A stretch of 64,000 nucleotides of DNA, taken from Pedobacter sp. ASV17 (GTDB lineage Bacteria > Bacteroidota > Bacteroidia > Sphingobacteriales > Sphingobacteriaceae). The stretch is from contig NZ_JAELTX010000002.1 in the NCBI RefSeq assembly GCF_016429065.1, positions 59,610 through 123,609 on the forward strand, given 5' to 3'. The position numbers and the translations under genes were made by a program. Positions 8,395-17,313 of the stretch are shown in pieces (within the stretch, counting starts at the first letter, position 1; each line of letters opens with the position of its first letter). The notes under the pieces are model-generated. The model made no database searches, was not told where the DNA came from, and saw only the letters and a program-made list of their open reading frames with translations.

Positions 8395-9978
8395 ATGCAT
8401 ACAATTTTACCTTTTTTATTGGCCATGGTTGCAGCCGTGGTGTTATTGGAAATGTGGGCAACTAAATTACGGATTGCCTATCCAGTGCTCTTGGTTGTTG
8501 CTGGATTGGTGGTCAGCTTTATCCCCAATTTGCCTGTGGTGAGGATTAATCCTGATTTGATCTTTTTTATATTTCTTCCTCCTCTATTATTTGAAGCTTC
8601 TTGGTCCATCTCGTTTAAGGAAATGAAAAAATGGTGGCGCATTATTACCAGTTTTGCTTTTTTGGTAGTTTTTTTCACCGCGTTATCTGTGGCGCTGGTT
8701 GCTAACTATTATATTCCAGGTTTTACCATTGCCTTAGGTTTTCTGTTGGGGGGGATTGTGTCTCCGCCTGATGCCGTAAGTACAGGGGCCATTACCAAGT
8801 TTGTGAAAATTCCCAGATCTACTTCAACGATACTAGAAGGGGAAAGCTTGTTGAATGATGCTTCTTCCCTGATTATTTTCCGTTTCGCACTAGTGGCGGT
8901 AGGTACAGGCCAGTTTGTTTGGCAGGAAGCTGCAACCAGCTTTTTATGGATGGTACTTGGCGGTATTGCTATAGGTTTATTGTTGGGTTGGATTTTTGTT
9001 CAAATGCATAAACGTTTGCCTACTGATGCTTCTTCTGATATTGCCCTTACCTTGATAGAACCCTATTTTATGTATTGGGTGGCAGAGCAGCTACATAGCT
9101 CGGGGGTTTTGGCGGTAGTATGTGGTGGTTTATATATGTCGGCACAGCGATTGGTGTTTTTGAATAGTACGAGCCGTATTAGGGGTTATAGTGTGTGGGA
9201 AAGCTTTGTGTTTATTTTAAATGGTATTATTTTTCTGATTATAGGTTTGGAACTGCCCGAAATTGTCAGCGGTATTCATGCTAAGGGCATTCCTTTGCAT
9301 ACTGCCATTGGTTATGGGGTTTTGGTTACTGTGGTGCTTATTGGAGCAAGAATGATCAGCGGTTATGCTGCTTTGATAGCTACTTTGATTTTTAGGCCTA
9401 CGGTAATGCCCCACGCTGCTTCACGAAGACGGCGTTGGTTAATGCCTGCACTGTTGGGTTGGACGGGAATGCGGGGAGTGGTTTCCTTAGCTGCCGCACT
9501 GGCAATACCCGTAAAGCTTGCCAACGGAGAGCTTTTTCCTCATCGGGATCTGATTTTGTTTATCACGTTTGTGGCCATTTTATTGACCTTGTTGGTGCAA
9601 GGATTGACGCTTCCGCACTTTATTAAACGCAGCCGTTTGTTTGAAGGTATTTTTGATGAAGCGGAAGAAGCCGCTACCCGTAAAAAGATGAAGCAGGGTT
9701 TGAAACAGCATATTTATGAGTTCCTCAAGTACAAATATGAAAATGAATTTCGTGGTCACGCAGGCTTAGAAAAGTTTATTCAGCAGTGGGAGGAAAGGGC
9801 AAAGGCTACAGATGATAGCTGGATGAATGACAAGACCAAAACGATTTTTATAGAAATGCTGGAAAGTCAACGTGAATACCTAGTGGAATTGAATAAAGAT
9901 CCAAAGATAAATGAAGAGATTATTCGTCATCAGTTGTACCAAATTGATTTGGAAGAGGAGCGTTTGAAGATGATATAA
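8395..9978 (+). CDS. Na+/H+ antiporter, CPA1 family
   Basis: 527 residues, matching the usual ~525 of the bacterial CPA1 (TIGR00831-like) antiporters. About 12 membrane helices fill residues 1-410. They include FFIFLPPLLFEASW, the GGIVSPPDAVS segment, and LEGESLLNDASSLIIF with the conserved Asn-Asp ion-binding pair. A cytoplasmic helical tail of ~115 residues follows (RKKMKQGLKQHIYEFLKYK...). It exchanges cytoplasmic Na+ or K+ for H+ in pH and salt homeostasis. It is monocistronic and divergent from the AraC gene. Confidence 0.93.
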   Translation: MHTILPFLLAMVAAVVLLEMWATKLRIAYPVLLVVAGLVVSFIPNLPVVRINPDLIFFIFLPPLLFEASWSISFKEMKKWWRIITSFAFLVVFFTALSVALVANYYIPGFTIALGFLLGGIVSPPDAVSTGAITKFVKIPRSTSTILEGESLLNDASSLIIFRFALVAVGTGQFVWQEAATSFLWMVLGGIAIGLLLGWIFVQMHKRLPTDASSDIALTLIEPYFMYWVAEQLHSSGVLAVVCGGLYMSAQRLVFLNSTSRIRGYSVWESFVFILNGIIFLIIGLELPEIVSGIHAKGIPLHTAIGYGVLVTVVLIGARMISGYAALIATLIFRPTVMPHAASRRRRWLMPALLGWTGMRGVVSLAAALAIPVKLANGELFPHRDLILFITFVAILLTLLVQGLTLPHFIKRSRLFEGIFDEAEEAATRKKMKQGLKQHIYEFLKYKYENEFRGHAGLEKFIQQWEERAKATDDSWMNDKTKTIFIEMLESQREYLVELNKDPKINEEIIRHQLYQIDLEEERLKMI

Positions 9979-9996
9979 TAGGTGTTTTTTTACGGC

Positions 9997-10489
9997 ATTG
10001 CGGTAAAAAAGATATAACCGCTAAGAAAAAAAGAGTTACGCTAAGAACGCGAAGGTTTTTAAAAATAAGGACATATGGAGTAAAGTAATTTGTCTTTGCG
10101 CTCCTTTGCGGTATCTTCATCAACCTTTGCGGTAAAAAAGATATCACCGCTAAGAAAAGAAGAGTTACACTAAGAACGCGAAGGTTTTTTGAAATAATAA
10201 TATATAGATTAAAGTAATTTGTCTTTGCGTTGCTTTGCGAAGACTTTGAATCCCTTTGCGTTGAGATTATTTAACCGCCAAGAAAGGAAAAGTTACGCTA
10301 AGAACGCGAAGGTTTTTAAAGTAATAATGATTTACTGTGAATACTAGTAACCATAGATGAAAGTGTCAACCAATATTAAAACATTAGATTATTAAACAAC
10401 TTGTCTTTGCGTCCCTTTGCGATATCTTCATCAACCTTTGCGGTAAAATTAACCGCTAAGAAAGGAAAAGTTACGCTAAGAACGCGAAG
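9997..10489. repeat. Array of ~128-bp ACCGCTAAGAA...ACGCGAAGG repeats
   Basis: Four copies of a left arm (ACCGC, then TTACGCTAAGAACGCGAAGG) start at 10017, 10146, 10274 and 10452, with spacings of 129, 128 and 178 bp. Between them lie right arms of the type TTTGCGCTCCTTTGCGGTA, roughly the inverse complement, so each unit can fold back on itself. The array fills the convergent gap between the antiporter and ABC permease genes. It is not a CRISPR: units are long, decayed and share their 'spacers'. Confidence 0.85.
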
Positions 10490-10495
10490 TGCCCA

Positions 10496-12073
10496 TTACA
10501 AATGCCTTGCTTGGTAACTTCTCGTGATTAAACTAAGTGCCAGCAAAACCATATTTAAACCTAACACAACCAGCATAAAAAAGCCCATATGTGGATGAGG
10601 TAAACTGCCTAAATAATCTGTAAAAGGCATTCTATTCACCACAGAATAGGTAAGCAGGAAGAAAAATATCTCGAACATTTTTTTACCTCCGCTCATAATA
10701 CCCAACGCTACCGCCAGCAAAACAACGAATATTGCTCCGTTAATGATATTGATAACCGCGTAGCTATCGCCCAATAAAAGACAACGAACGATGATAGGAA
10801 AAGACAGTCCGATAGCCAAAATTGTCCCACTTAAAATTTGTGCCGTTAACAAACGCTGTAAAGGTTTATAAGAGGCATAAGCAAAATAGTGAACACGGTT
10901 GGTTTTCTCCTTGGTAGCTAGCTCCGACCATCTGCCTACTTGCAGAAACAATAATATAGGGAGTAAATAAGCATAAGCAATGTTCAATGGAGTAAAACAC
11001 ATGGCAATCCATAAGCCAGCATTTAGCAACCAAAGCCATTTATTGCCTTGTCGCATTAGCAATAACAACTCTGTTTTTACGAAGGAATAGATGCCATAGT
11101 TAAATGTAAGAGGGGGGAGCGTTGCCCTGTTTAATCCCATGCTAGCACTTACGGGTTTGGTTGTAACCACATCTAACGGCGATTCTTTTCTTCTTTTAAT
11201 ACTGGAGGATTGTTTTAAATCAAAGCGATGAAAGAACAAAGAGGAGATATAAACGAGCAGTAGACCAAGTCCAACCCAAATCAGCCTGCTTATGATAAAT
11301 AGCGTAGACCAATTTAGTCCTTGCCACTCAAATAGCTTATAGCTTTTTTGTCCGTTAAAGATGAACCCAAACGATACACTTTTGATATTTTCGCCAAAAT
11401 GGGTATTGATGTAGTGGGTAATACTTTTGCTTATTAAGCTTAGCCCAAATGGATCAAAAATACCTTCGGATTGAGTGTTAGTGTTGTTAATCATTGCCAT
11501 ACAGATTCCGCAAAGCGTGAAATAGGCGATAAATTGTAGGATATTTCGCTTTCCCAAAAATACTTCGCCTACCACGGCTAAGGCTGCTACCACAAACAAG
11601 GCAGGCACCGCAAAAAACAGATAGGGCAACAAGAAATTGCTTAAAATAAAAGGATAGCCTGTTCCGCGATAAAAAAACACACCAATGCTTACCACCAAGG
11701 TAATTGCCACAATGGTAAGCAACACCAAATAATTACTAAGCTGTTTGCCTAACAAGTATTTAAAATTGCTGATGGGAGTAGTGGCGATGATGAGCCCAAC
11801 TTCGGTTTCGATATCTTTTTTGATGCCGCTATTTACCAGTACAAAGCCTAGGTATGATAAGAGTACGGTGGTCATGATACCAGATACGTAACCTACCCAC
11901 GCCGAATTATAGGCCCCTTTGTAGCCTGAGGCACTTAAAGTGGTATAACTTGCATTTTGAGCGGGTATAAATGAATAGGCCATAAATACGGTAACGGCCA
12001 GTGTAATTAAAAAATAATAGCTTCGTGTACGTTGTAGGTAATCGGCTTTAACGATGAGATATAGATATTGCAT
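10496..12073 (-). CDS. ABC transporter permease
   Basis: 525 residues with roughly 11-12 hydrophobic segments. The N-terminal half holds a large loop before FVLVNSGIKKDIETEVG, typical of ABC-2 type permeases that pair with BcrA-like ATPases. It follows the ATPase gene by 6 bp, so the two form an operon. It probably moves a lipid, peptide or other hydrophobic substrate, or aids extracytoplasmic assembly; nothing in the sequence identifies the substrate. Its stop codon lies at the edge of the 128-bp repeat array. Confidence 0.85.
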   Translation of the reverse strand: MQYLYLIVKADYLQRTRSYYFLITLAVTVFMAYSFIPAQNASYTTLSASGYKGAYNSAWVGYVSGIMTTVLLSYLGFVLVNSGIKKDIETEVGLIIATTPISNFKYLLGKQLSNYLVLLTIVAITLVVSIGVFFYRGTGYPFILSNFLLPYLFFAVPALFVVAALAVVGEVFLGKRNILQFIAYFTLCGICMAMINNTNTQSEGIFDPFGLSLISKSITHYINTHFGENIKSVSFGFIFNGQKSYKLFEWQGLNWSTLFIISRLIWVGLGLLLVYISSLFFHRFDLKQSSSIKRRKESPLDVVTTKPVSASMGLNRATLPPLTFNYGIYSFVKTELLLLMRQGNKWLWLLNAGLWIAMCFTPLNIAYAYLLPILLFLQVGRWSELATKEKTNRVHYFAYASYKPLQRLLTAQILSGTILAIGLSFPIIVRCLLLGDSYAVINIINGAIFVVLLAVALGIMSGGKKMFEIFFFLLTYSVVNRMPFTDYLGSLPHPHMGFFMLVVLGLNMVLLALSLITRSYQARHL

Positions 12074-12079
12074 AGGTGC

Positions 12080-12952
12080 TTATTTGTTACTTTGGGTTAA
12101 AAACAAATAAGCATCCTCTAGCGTAGCGTTGACCGAAATTGACGAAGCTGCCACGTGGGGTTGAGTGGCAATATATCTTACTTTTATTTGATCTGCCTGC
12201 CTTGCGGTATCAATTACTTTATACTGCTGCTTAAAATCATTAAGTGCTGCGTAATCCAATAGTACTTCAAATATTTTGCCTTCTGCTTGTTGAATGATTT
12301 CGTATTGTGGACCATGTGTAATTAATTTGCCGTCTTGCATAATGGCTACTTCATCGGCAATGGTCTCAATGTCTGATACAATATGCGAAGAAAGAATTAC
12401 GATGCAATCTTGCGCTAAATCTGCAATTAACTGACGGAAACGCATCCGTTCTTCGGGATCTAAACCTACCGTTGGCTCGTCAAAGATCAATACTTTTGGG
12501 TCGTTAAGCAGTGCCTGTGCAATACCAATCCGTTGTTTCATACCGCCAGAGTAAGTACCAATAGGTCTTTTGGCATCGGCAGTAAGGTTTACTCCTTCTA
12601 AAAGCAGTTCAATACGCTTGCGAAGGGCTTTACCACCCAAGCCTTTCATGGCAGCGATGTAAGTGAGGAATTCGTACGCATTTAGGTTTGGGTAAACGCC
12701 GAAATCCTGTGGTAAATAGCCTAATACTTTGCGAATGGTGTTGGGGTTTTGCACAATATCTACACCATCTAAAAGAAGGTTTCCGCCTGATGGTTTGCTG
12801 ATGGTAGCAATGATTTTCATTAAGGTAGATTTGCCGGCACCATTTGGACCTAATAAGCCTAGTACTCCTTTGTTAATGGTCAGCGAATAATTGGAAAGAG
12901 CAATTTTTTGACTGTTGTATTGTTTATTTAGATTGGTAATGGTAAGCGGCAT
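12080..12952 (-). CDS. ABC transporter ATP-binding protein
   Basis: 290 residues of the BcrA/CcmA-like class. Walker A GPNGAGKSTLMK (about 35-46), Q-loop LPQDFGVYP, signature YSGGMKQRIG, Walker B VLIFDEPTVGLDPEE, and a switch His in ILSSHIV are all intact. The last ~75 residues form a small alpha/beta accessory domain. It is the first gene of a two-gene ABC operon and powers the downstream permease. Confidence 0.93.
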   Translation of the reverse strand: MPLTITNLNKQYNSQKIALSNYSLTINKGVLGLLGPNGAGKSTLMKIIATISKPSGGNLLLDGVDIVQNPNTIRKVLGYLPQDFGVYPNLNAYEFLTYIAAMKGLGGKALRKRIELLLEGVNLTADAKRPIGTYSGGMKQRIGIAQALLNDPKVLIFDEPTVGLDPEERMRFRQLIADLAQDCIVILSSHIVSDIETIADEVAIMQDGKLITHGPQYEIIQQAEGKIFEVLLDYAALNDFKQQYKVIDTARQADQIKVRYIATQPHVAASSISVNATLEDAYLFLTQSNK

Positions 12953-13024
12953 ATTTAAATAAGTTATACAGTATGAGACGCGGGGTGGGGGAGCTAGGTT
13001 ACAGGTTAGATGTAAATATTTAAT

Positions 13025-13139
13025 CCTTAAAAACCGACCTCCAAAGACCTCTCTCCCGAATACTCGGGAAGATGACGAACTAGGTAAGGACTATGCAGCT
13101 CCTAACTACTAGCTCCTAACCACTAGTTCCTAGTCCCTA
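13025..13139. repeat. Intergenic repeat mosaic behind AraC gene
   Basis: Contains the 'accgacctccaaagacctc' element with CCCGAATACTCGGGA (about 13033-13075), followed by CTAG units (about 13100-13145). The CTAG array provides the stop codon at 13137-13139 of the neighbouring AraC gene. Confidence 0.8.
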
Positions 13140-14123
13140 GTTCCTAATTTTCACCTTACTAGGTAGTATACCAAATTTACGTTTAAAGGCCGAAGAGAAG
13201 TGACGCGGATTTTTGTAGCCAATCAATTCTGCCACTTCATAAATGCTTTTATCTGCATCCAACAGCATTGATTTAGCCTGATTCATTTTAACATCATGCC
13301 AGAAACCGAAGACCGTAGTTCCAAACAACTCTTTGAATCCTTTTTTAAGCGTAAACTCATTAGTGCCTACTTTGTGTGCCAATTCAATGAGCGAGTAATT
13401 TTCGTCGATAGTGCTCGATAAAAGTTCTTTCACGGCATATATTTTCTCCACGTCGGCTTTCTTCAAGGAAGTATTGGTGGGAAATTCTTCGCTTAATTGC
13501 TCTAATTGAAGCATCAATAGCTCCAATACCTTAGCTTCTAAAAACATTCGCTTAAAAATACCCTTTCGCTCACAAGTGGTAATCTCTTCTATCAACTGGT
13601 ACATCTGATAACTGATAGACCGATGCTGGCGACTGATCAGTGCCGATTTGCCTTGATCGATTGCTTTTCTGAAATTTTCGAAAATCTCTTGTCCTTCTGG
13701 AAGGTATTTCTTGAAAAAACTAGGGGCGAGGTTAATTTCACAAAGTTTAAAGGTATTGGGCTCCCACAACATGTTGCCGCAAATGCTGTTGGCATAAATA
13801 ATGTTATGTTGGTTGGATTGGAAACTGATTTCTCGCCCAAATTGGTCTGTAATGGCGGTGGTCTTCCCCAATAGTGCAAAATGCATTTCCACGCTTTCTA
13901 CGTCTGTTTCAAAACCTAAAAGTACCTTGTCTGACAGTATTGCGTTACCATAGCCAATATGCACTCCATCAAAGTAAATTTCCTGATAAGATGCTTTCCC
14001 AATAGGATAATTGAGCTCAGTCACACATTCCTTCACGGTATGGTCATCCGTCACATAGTTGAGCGGATAAGTTCTTTCTAATACCATTTCTGGTATATCT
14101 TTTTGGTGTAAGCGAAGAGTCAT
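13137..14123 (-). CDS. AraC-family regulator, siderophore-type
   Basis: 328 residues from the ATG at 14123; the frame extends two codons to a TTG, which is unlikely. The N-terminal 220 residues form an all-beta sensor. The C-terminal double HTH comprises YSLIELAHKVGTNEFTLKKGFKE and KSIYEVAELIGYKNPRHFSSAFKRKFGILP. The layout matches AraC regulators (PchR-like) beside iron-uptake genes. It is divergent from a siderophore-interacting protein operon, with a Fur-like dyad between, so iron-dependent control with an iron-chelate ligand is the likely role. The C-terminal RN-stop lies in repeat DNA. Confidence 0.88.
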   Translation of the reverse strand: MTLRLHQKDIPEMVLERTYPLNYVTDDHTVKECVTELNYPIGKASYQEIYFDGVHIGYGNAILSDKVLLGFETDVESVEMHFALLGKTTAITDQFGREISFQSNQHNIIYANSICGNMLWEPNTFKLCEINLAPSFFKKYLPEGQEIFENFRKAIDQGKSALISRQHRSISYQMYQLIEEITTCERKGIFKRMFLEAKVLELLMLQLEQLSEEFPTNTSLKKADVEKIYAVKELLSSTIDENYSLIELAHKVGTNEFTLKKGFKELFGTTVFGFWHDVKMNQAKSMLLDADKSIYEVAELIGYKNPRHFSSAFKRKFGILPSKVKIRN

Positions 14124-14219
14124 AGGCAATACAATTTAAATACTCCGTTTAACGGACTTTTTATTCCTTTTAACGTACCTGTAGAAGTAGTGCTAAGGAT
14201 TACCTTTGCGCAAAGATAG

Positions 14220-14242
14220 TTATTTAGAATTATTCTTAATAA
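14220..14242. promoter_or_regulatory. Fur-box-like dyad
   Basis: AGAAT-T-ATTCT at 14226-14236 is extended on both sides by TTATT/AATAA, with only one mismatched pair, giving a 23-bp dyad centred on 14231. It resembles A/T-rich Fur boxes upstream of iron genes. It lies 64 bp before the siderophore-interacting-protein start and 96 bp before the AraC start. Confidence 0.6.
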
Positions 14243-14306
14243 TAAGTCCGCATGAAAAACAAGGTTATCAACTTTTCGAATAATCTTCCTTCATTAAATA
14301 CATACC

Positions 14307-15122
14307 ATGAGTAAAAAAAACTTTGAAACCATTCAAGCTTCGCTAAAAGTAAGTCGCAAAGCATATTTAACGCCACACTACATTAGGGTTTACCTTACTG
14401 GCGAGCAAGTTCCCTTAATTGCCAATACTACTGTTGGCGTGAATAACAAAATTCTAATCCCACCCAAGGGCTTAAATGAAATTCATTTCCCCGAGTTTGA
14501 TTATGAAATAATGCAATGGAAACCACAGCCAGCAGCGTTAAAACCTTGGGTACGTACCTACACGCACCGAGGAGTAGATTTGACCACCAACGAAATTTGG
14601 ATTGATTTTGTGGCGCATGGTGATGAGGGACCTGCATCTGCTTGGGCCATTGCTGCCAAAGAAGGTGATGTGCTAGGGGTGTTGATGAAAGCGGGTAAAA
14701 CCGAACTTTATGCAGCCGCTAAAAACTACCTTCTAATAGGTGATGCTACAGCCATACCCGTTTTAGGAGCCATATTGGAAGATTTGCCAGCTGATGTAAA
14801 AGGTACTTGTTTAATTGAAGTAAATGCCCAGCAAGACCAACAAATACTGGAAACTAAAGCTGATATCGATTTCATGTGGTTGCACAATGCCCATCCAGAA
14901 AGGGGAAGTAGGCTTTCGGAAATTGTAAAGTTGATTAATCTACCCAGAGAAAATCGCTTTGCGTATGTAGCGGCAGAGTTCTCCTCTGTAAAGGAAATCA
15001 GAAACTATCTAAGGAAGGAGAAAGCTTGGTTGCGTGAGGAATTGTATGCCTATTCGTATTGGAAATCTGGCGTAGCCGAAGACCAATCGGCCGTAGATAG
15101 ACGAAATGAAAATACAGAATGA
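14307..15122 (+). CDS. Siderophore-interacting protein (FAD-dependent ferric-siderophore reductase)
   Basis: 271 residues. The N-terminal ferredoxin-reductase-like barrel contains RTYTHRG (residues 83-89), the RxYT FAD-binding motif. The NAD(P)-binding half starts LLIGDATAIPVLGAILEDLP and ends with the family's YSYWKSGVAED motif. Such SIP proteins (ViuB/YqjH family) reduce Fe3+ in imported siderophores to release iron in the cytoplasm. The neighbouring AraC regulator and Fur-like dyad fit this role. It overlaps the next gene by 4 bp (ATGA). Confidence 0.92.
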   Translation: MSKKNFETIQASLKVSRKAYLTPHYIRVYLTGEQVPLIANTTVGVNNKILIPPKGLNEIHFPEFDYEIMQWKPQPAALKPWVRTYTHRGVDLTTNEIWIDFVAHGDEGPASAWAIAAKEGDVLGVLMKAGKTELYAAAKNYLLIGDATAIPVLGAILEDLPADVKGTCLIEVNAQQDQQILETKADIDFMWLHNAHPERGSRLSEIVKLINLPRENRFAYVAAEFSSVKEIRNYLRKEKAWLREELYAYSYWKSGVAEDQSAVDRRNENTE

Positions 15123-15784
15123 CGACCATCGAAATGCAACTGAGCCATGTGCTGTACCGTGTGAGAGACCTCCATGCCGCTGTCGAAAAATTGCGGGATG
15201 CAGGATTTATAGTGGAATACGGAGCCTCTTCTCAAAAAACTTACAACGCATTGATTTGGTTTGAAGAGGGGGTGTTTGTTGAGATTTATAGCAATTCTGG
15301 ATTGCCTAATTGGATTAAATGGCTGATGAAGATAGTCGGTTATCGGCCTGTTTTGGATAGGATAAATAAATGGGAGCAAATTAAGGAGGGTTGGTGCGAA
15401 TGGTCATTAGAAACAAGGGCCAATCATCTTATTGAGCAGAAAGCTTGGCTTAAGGAGCATAACATTCCATTCAAATTCCATAGAGCCGAAAGAAAAGACA
15501 TTAGGGGACAAACCTTAAAGTGGGAACTTTTAATGCCACATGCCATTGATTTCCCTTTTTTAATGTCGGCTTATGTACCAAATCCAAGACCACAAAAAAT
15601 CAATCATCCCAACGGTATTACAGGGGTTTCAAAATTGGTGGTGGGTACAGAAAAACTTGATATAGAGTTATTGCAACAATTGCTGGCAGACCAAACAGCA
15701 CTGGAATTGATAGCGGGTAAAAAAGGTTTACAGACCATCGAGTTTGTCAATAGTAGTTTAAAAATAGAGCACATTCTTAAATAA
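15119..15784 (+). CDS. VOC-like (glyoxalase-like domain) protein
   Basis: 221 residues. The first strand QLSHVLYRVRDLHAAVEKLRDAG is a glyoxalase-like start with His, followed by a long unpaired region with WFEEGVFVEIYS. It belongs with the glyoxalase-like PF13468 type, in which one module is large and degenerate. It overlaps the SIP gene by 4 bp and precedes a membrane protein gene by 6 bp. It is therefore co-transcribed with an iron-reductase gene, but its reaction is unknown. Confidence 0.75.
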   Translation: MTTIEMQLSHVLYRVRDLHAAVEKLRDAGFIVEYGASSQKTYNALIWFEEGVFVEIYSNSGLPNWIKWLMKIVGYRPVLDRINKWEQIKEGWCEWSLETRANHLIEQKAWLKEHNIPFKFHRAERKDIRGQTLKWELLMPHAIDFPFLMSAYVPNPRPQKINHPNGITGVSKLVVGTEKLDIELLQQLLADQTALELIAGKKGLQTIEFVNSSLKIEHILK

Positions 15785-15790
15785 ATAGCA

Positions 15791-16522
15791 ATGAAATATC
15801 AAACAAAAATAAAATGGGCACTTATCTCGGGAATGATTGGGGCTATCTGCTGGATCATAGGGGATGTATATGTTGCGGGATTTGAAGTGAACCCAGCCGA
15901 TTATCCGCTGTTTTCTAAAACCTATGCCAATCAAGTAGATGTGGGTTTGGCAACTTTGATGTTAGAAGGTTCTACCAATCGATTAATGTTTGGTGCATTG
16001 ATTGCCGCAATGACCGCCACGCTCTTTTTACCGGGTGTTTGGTTAGTGTATCAGTACTTTAAAGAAAAATCTAAATGGTATGCCGTGGGAACCTATTATC
16101 TCTTGGTAATTAGCGTCATGTTAATGCCTTTAGGCCACGCTGTTTTTTATTTTACGGGCGAGATTTATAAAACGATTTACCATACGGATCCTATTGCGCA
16201 TCCTTATCTGCTACAAACGGCAGCAGGTTTTCAAAAGGCGATGTACATTACTTGGGGAACAGCTATCATCATCATGCTTGTTACCTATTTAGTTTTCTCC
16301 GTATTGGTATTGATGGGCAAAACCAGCCTACCTAAGTGGGTAGGTTTCATTAGTCCCTTATTCCTTACCATTTTCCAGTTGCCCTTAAAAGTAATACTTC
16401 CCTCGTCGGCGTTAAAAGGTTGGTTAGGGGCAGCAGCTTTTAATATTTCCTATCTCATTTTCTTTTTATTGTTGTGGTGCTTTTTTAGAAAGAATTTACA
16501 GAATGAAGGGCTGGGGAGTTAG
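15791..16522 (+). CDS. Hypothetical integral membrane protein
   Basis: 243 residues with about six helices: near 10-27, 65-88, 98-118, 150-173, 180-200 and 212-232. Aromatic motifs such as WIIGDVY and PLGHAVFYFTGEIY stand out. It resembles a Bacteroidota family known only as DUF6796-like, though I am not sure of the match. It is the last gene of the SIP operon, 6 bp after the glyoxalase-like gene. Confidence 0.75.
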   Translation: MKYQTKIKWALISGMIGAICWIIGDVYVAGFEVNPADYPLFSKTYANQVDVGLATLMLEGSTNRLMFGALIAAMTATLFLPGVWLVYQYFKEKSKWYAVGTYYLLVISVMLMPLGHAVFYFTGEIYKTIYHTDPIAHPYLLQTAAGFQKAMYITWGTAIIIMLVTYLVFSVLVLMGKTSLPKWVGFISPLFLTIFQLPLKVILPSSALKGWLGAAAFNISYLIFFLLLWCFFRKNLQNEGLGS

Positions 16523-16540
16523 AACCGAAAGTTTTTGATG

Positions 16541-16870
16541 GAGGGGATGTAAAGAGATGCTGCGTTACCGTAGTGTCGGTACAAGTAATGCTCTGAATGA
16601 CAACCAGCAGCTCATCAAGAACCAACAATGCTATTCCGTCATTTCGACGATCGAAGGGGGAGAAATCTAGCAATTTGTTTTTAGACGGCTATATTTAATT
16701 CCATGGGACTAGATTCCTCGCAGCCGCTTCGCGGTCTTCTTTGCGCTCAGCATGATAAAAGGCAGTTTACCAATCACAAATAATCCTATCCTGCCATTCC
16801 GAGAATTGAGCTTGTTCTAGTACGTGGCGAAGGAATTTTTTAGACCCTTGGTTGGCGTTATCACTAACCA
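16541..16870. repeat. Long interspersed repeat elements, convergent junction
   Basis: Holds elements of the type 'tgctgcgttaccgtagtgtcggtacaagtaatgctctgaatgaca' (about 16558-16605), 'gtcatttcgacgatcgaaggggg' (about 16637-16660) and a 'ccttggttggcg' segment. Similar blocks recur near 18965-19060, 39530-39720, 40575-40680, 48000-48345 and 49785-49865. No gene is visible here. Confidence 0.75.
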
Positions 16871-16883
16871 AGGGGCTGTTTTG

Positions 16884-16910
16884 TAATAATAATAATAATA
16901 ATAATAATAA
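16884..16910. repeat. (TAA)9 microsatellite
   Basis: Nine perfect TAA units, 11 bases before the 3' end of the small secreted-protein gene. It lies between two gene ends, so it is unlikely to control expression. Confidence 0.9.
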
Positions 16911-16921
16911 CCATCAAAAGT

Positions 16922-17173
16922 TTAATATCTTCCTCCTGGTGGATGCATATGCGTGCACGGAATAGGCATTGAATAACTTTGGTTAATATTTACCTGCGGA
17001 TCACTACAACCGGTAGGTTGTTCCACATAAATCACGTCGAGTAAAACGTCACCACATACATAGCGATCAACAAGGTAGATGGTTTGGGTACATCCTCTAA
17101 ACGTTTTTTGGGTAGCTGAAATAGAAGTGAGCGCAATTGCAAACAGTCCTAATGATAATAAGATTCTTTTCAT
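16922..17173 (-). CDS. Small secreted protein with four cysteines
   Basis: 83 residues. A clear signal peptide (MKRILLSLGLFAIALTSISA) is followed by a 63-residue mature part with Cys28, Cys40, Cys56 and Cys73, enough for two disulfides. The C-terminus ends TMHPPGG-like (CTHMHPPGGRY). I do not recognise the family. The good signal peptide and Cys spacing support a real gene, though it is short and alone. An extracytoplasmic structural or inhibitor role is possible but unproven. Confidence 0.6.
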   Translation of the reverse strand: MKRILLSLGLFAIALTSISATQKTFRGCTQTIYLVDRYVCGDVLLDVIYVEQPTGCSDPQVNINQSYSMPIPCTHMHPPGGRY

Positions 17174-17313
17174 AATAAACTGGTTTTAAGTTTCTTCAAG
17201 ATAATGGATGTTGTCTTGTGAAAAGAAAAAGTGCAAAAAAGTCACATTTAAATCATCCAAAGTACTAACCACCATTTAGAAAGTGGTAGCACAGAGAATA
17301 ACAAAAAAAACAC

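Noticed and set aside
9920..10147. 75-codon minus-strand frame at the end of the antiporter gene
   Set aside because: It covers the 128-bp repeat and the antiporter 3' end; a repeat-derived frame with no start signal.
9997..10489. Possible CRISPR array
   Set aside because: The repeat unit is ~128 bp, degenerate, with inverted arms and no unique spacers, and no cas genes are present.
16884..16910. Possible phase-variation microsatellite
   Set aside because: The (TAA)9 tract lies between two gene 3' ends, so length change would not alter a start or frame.
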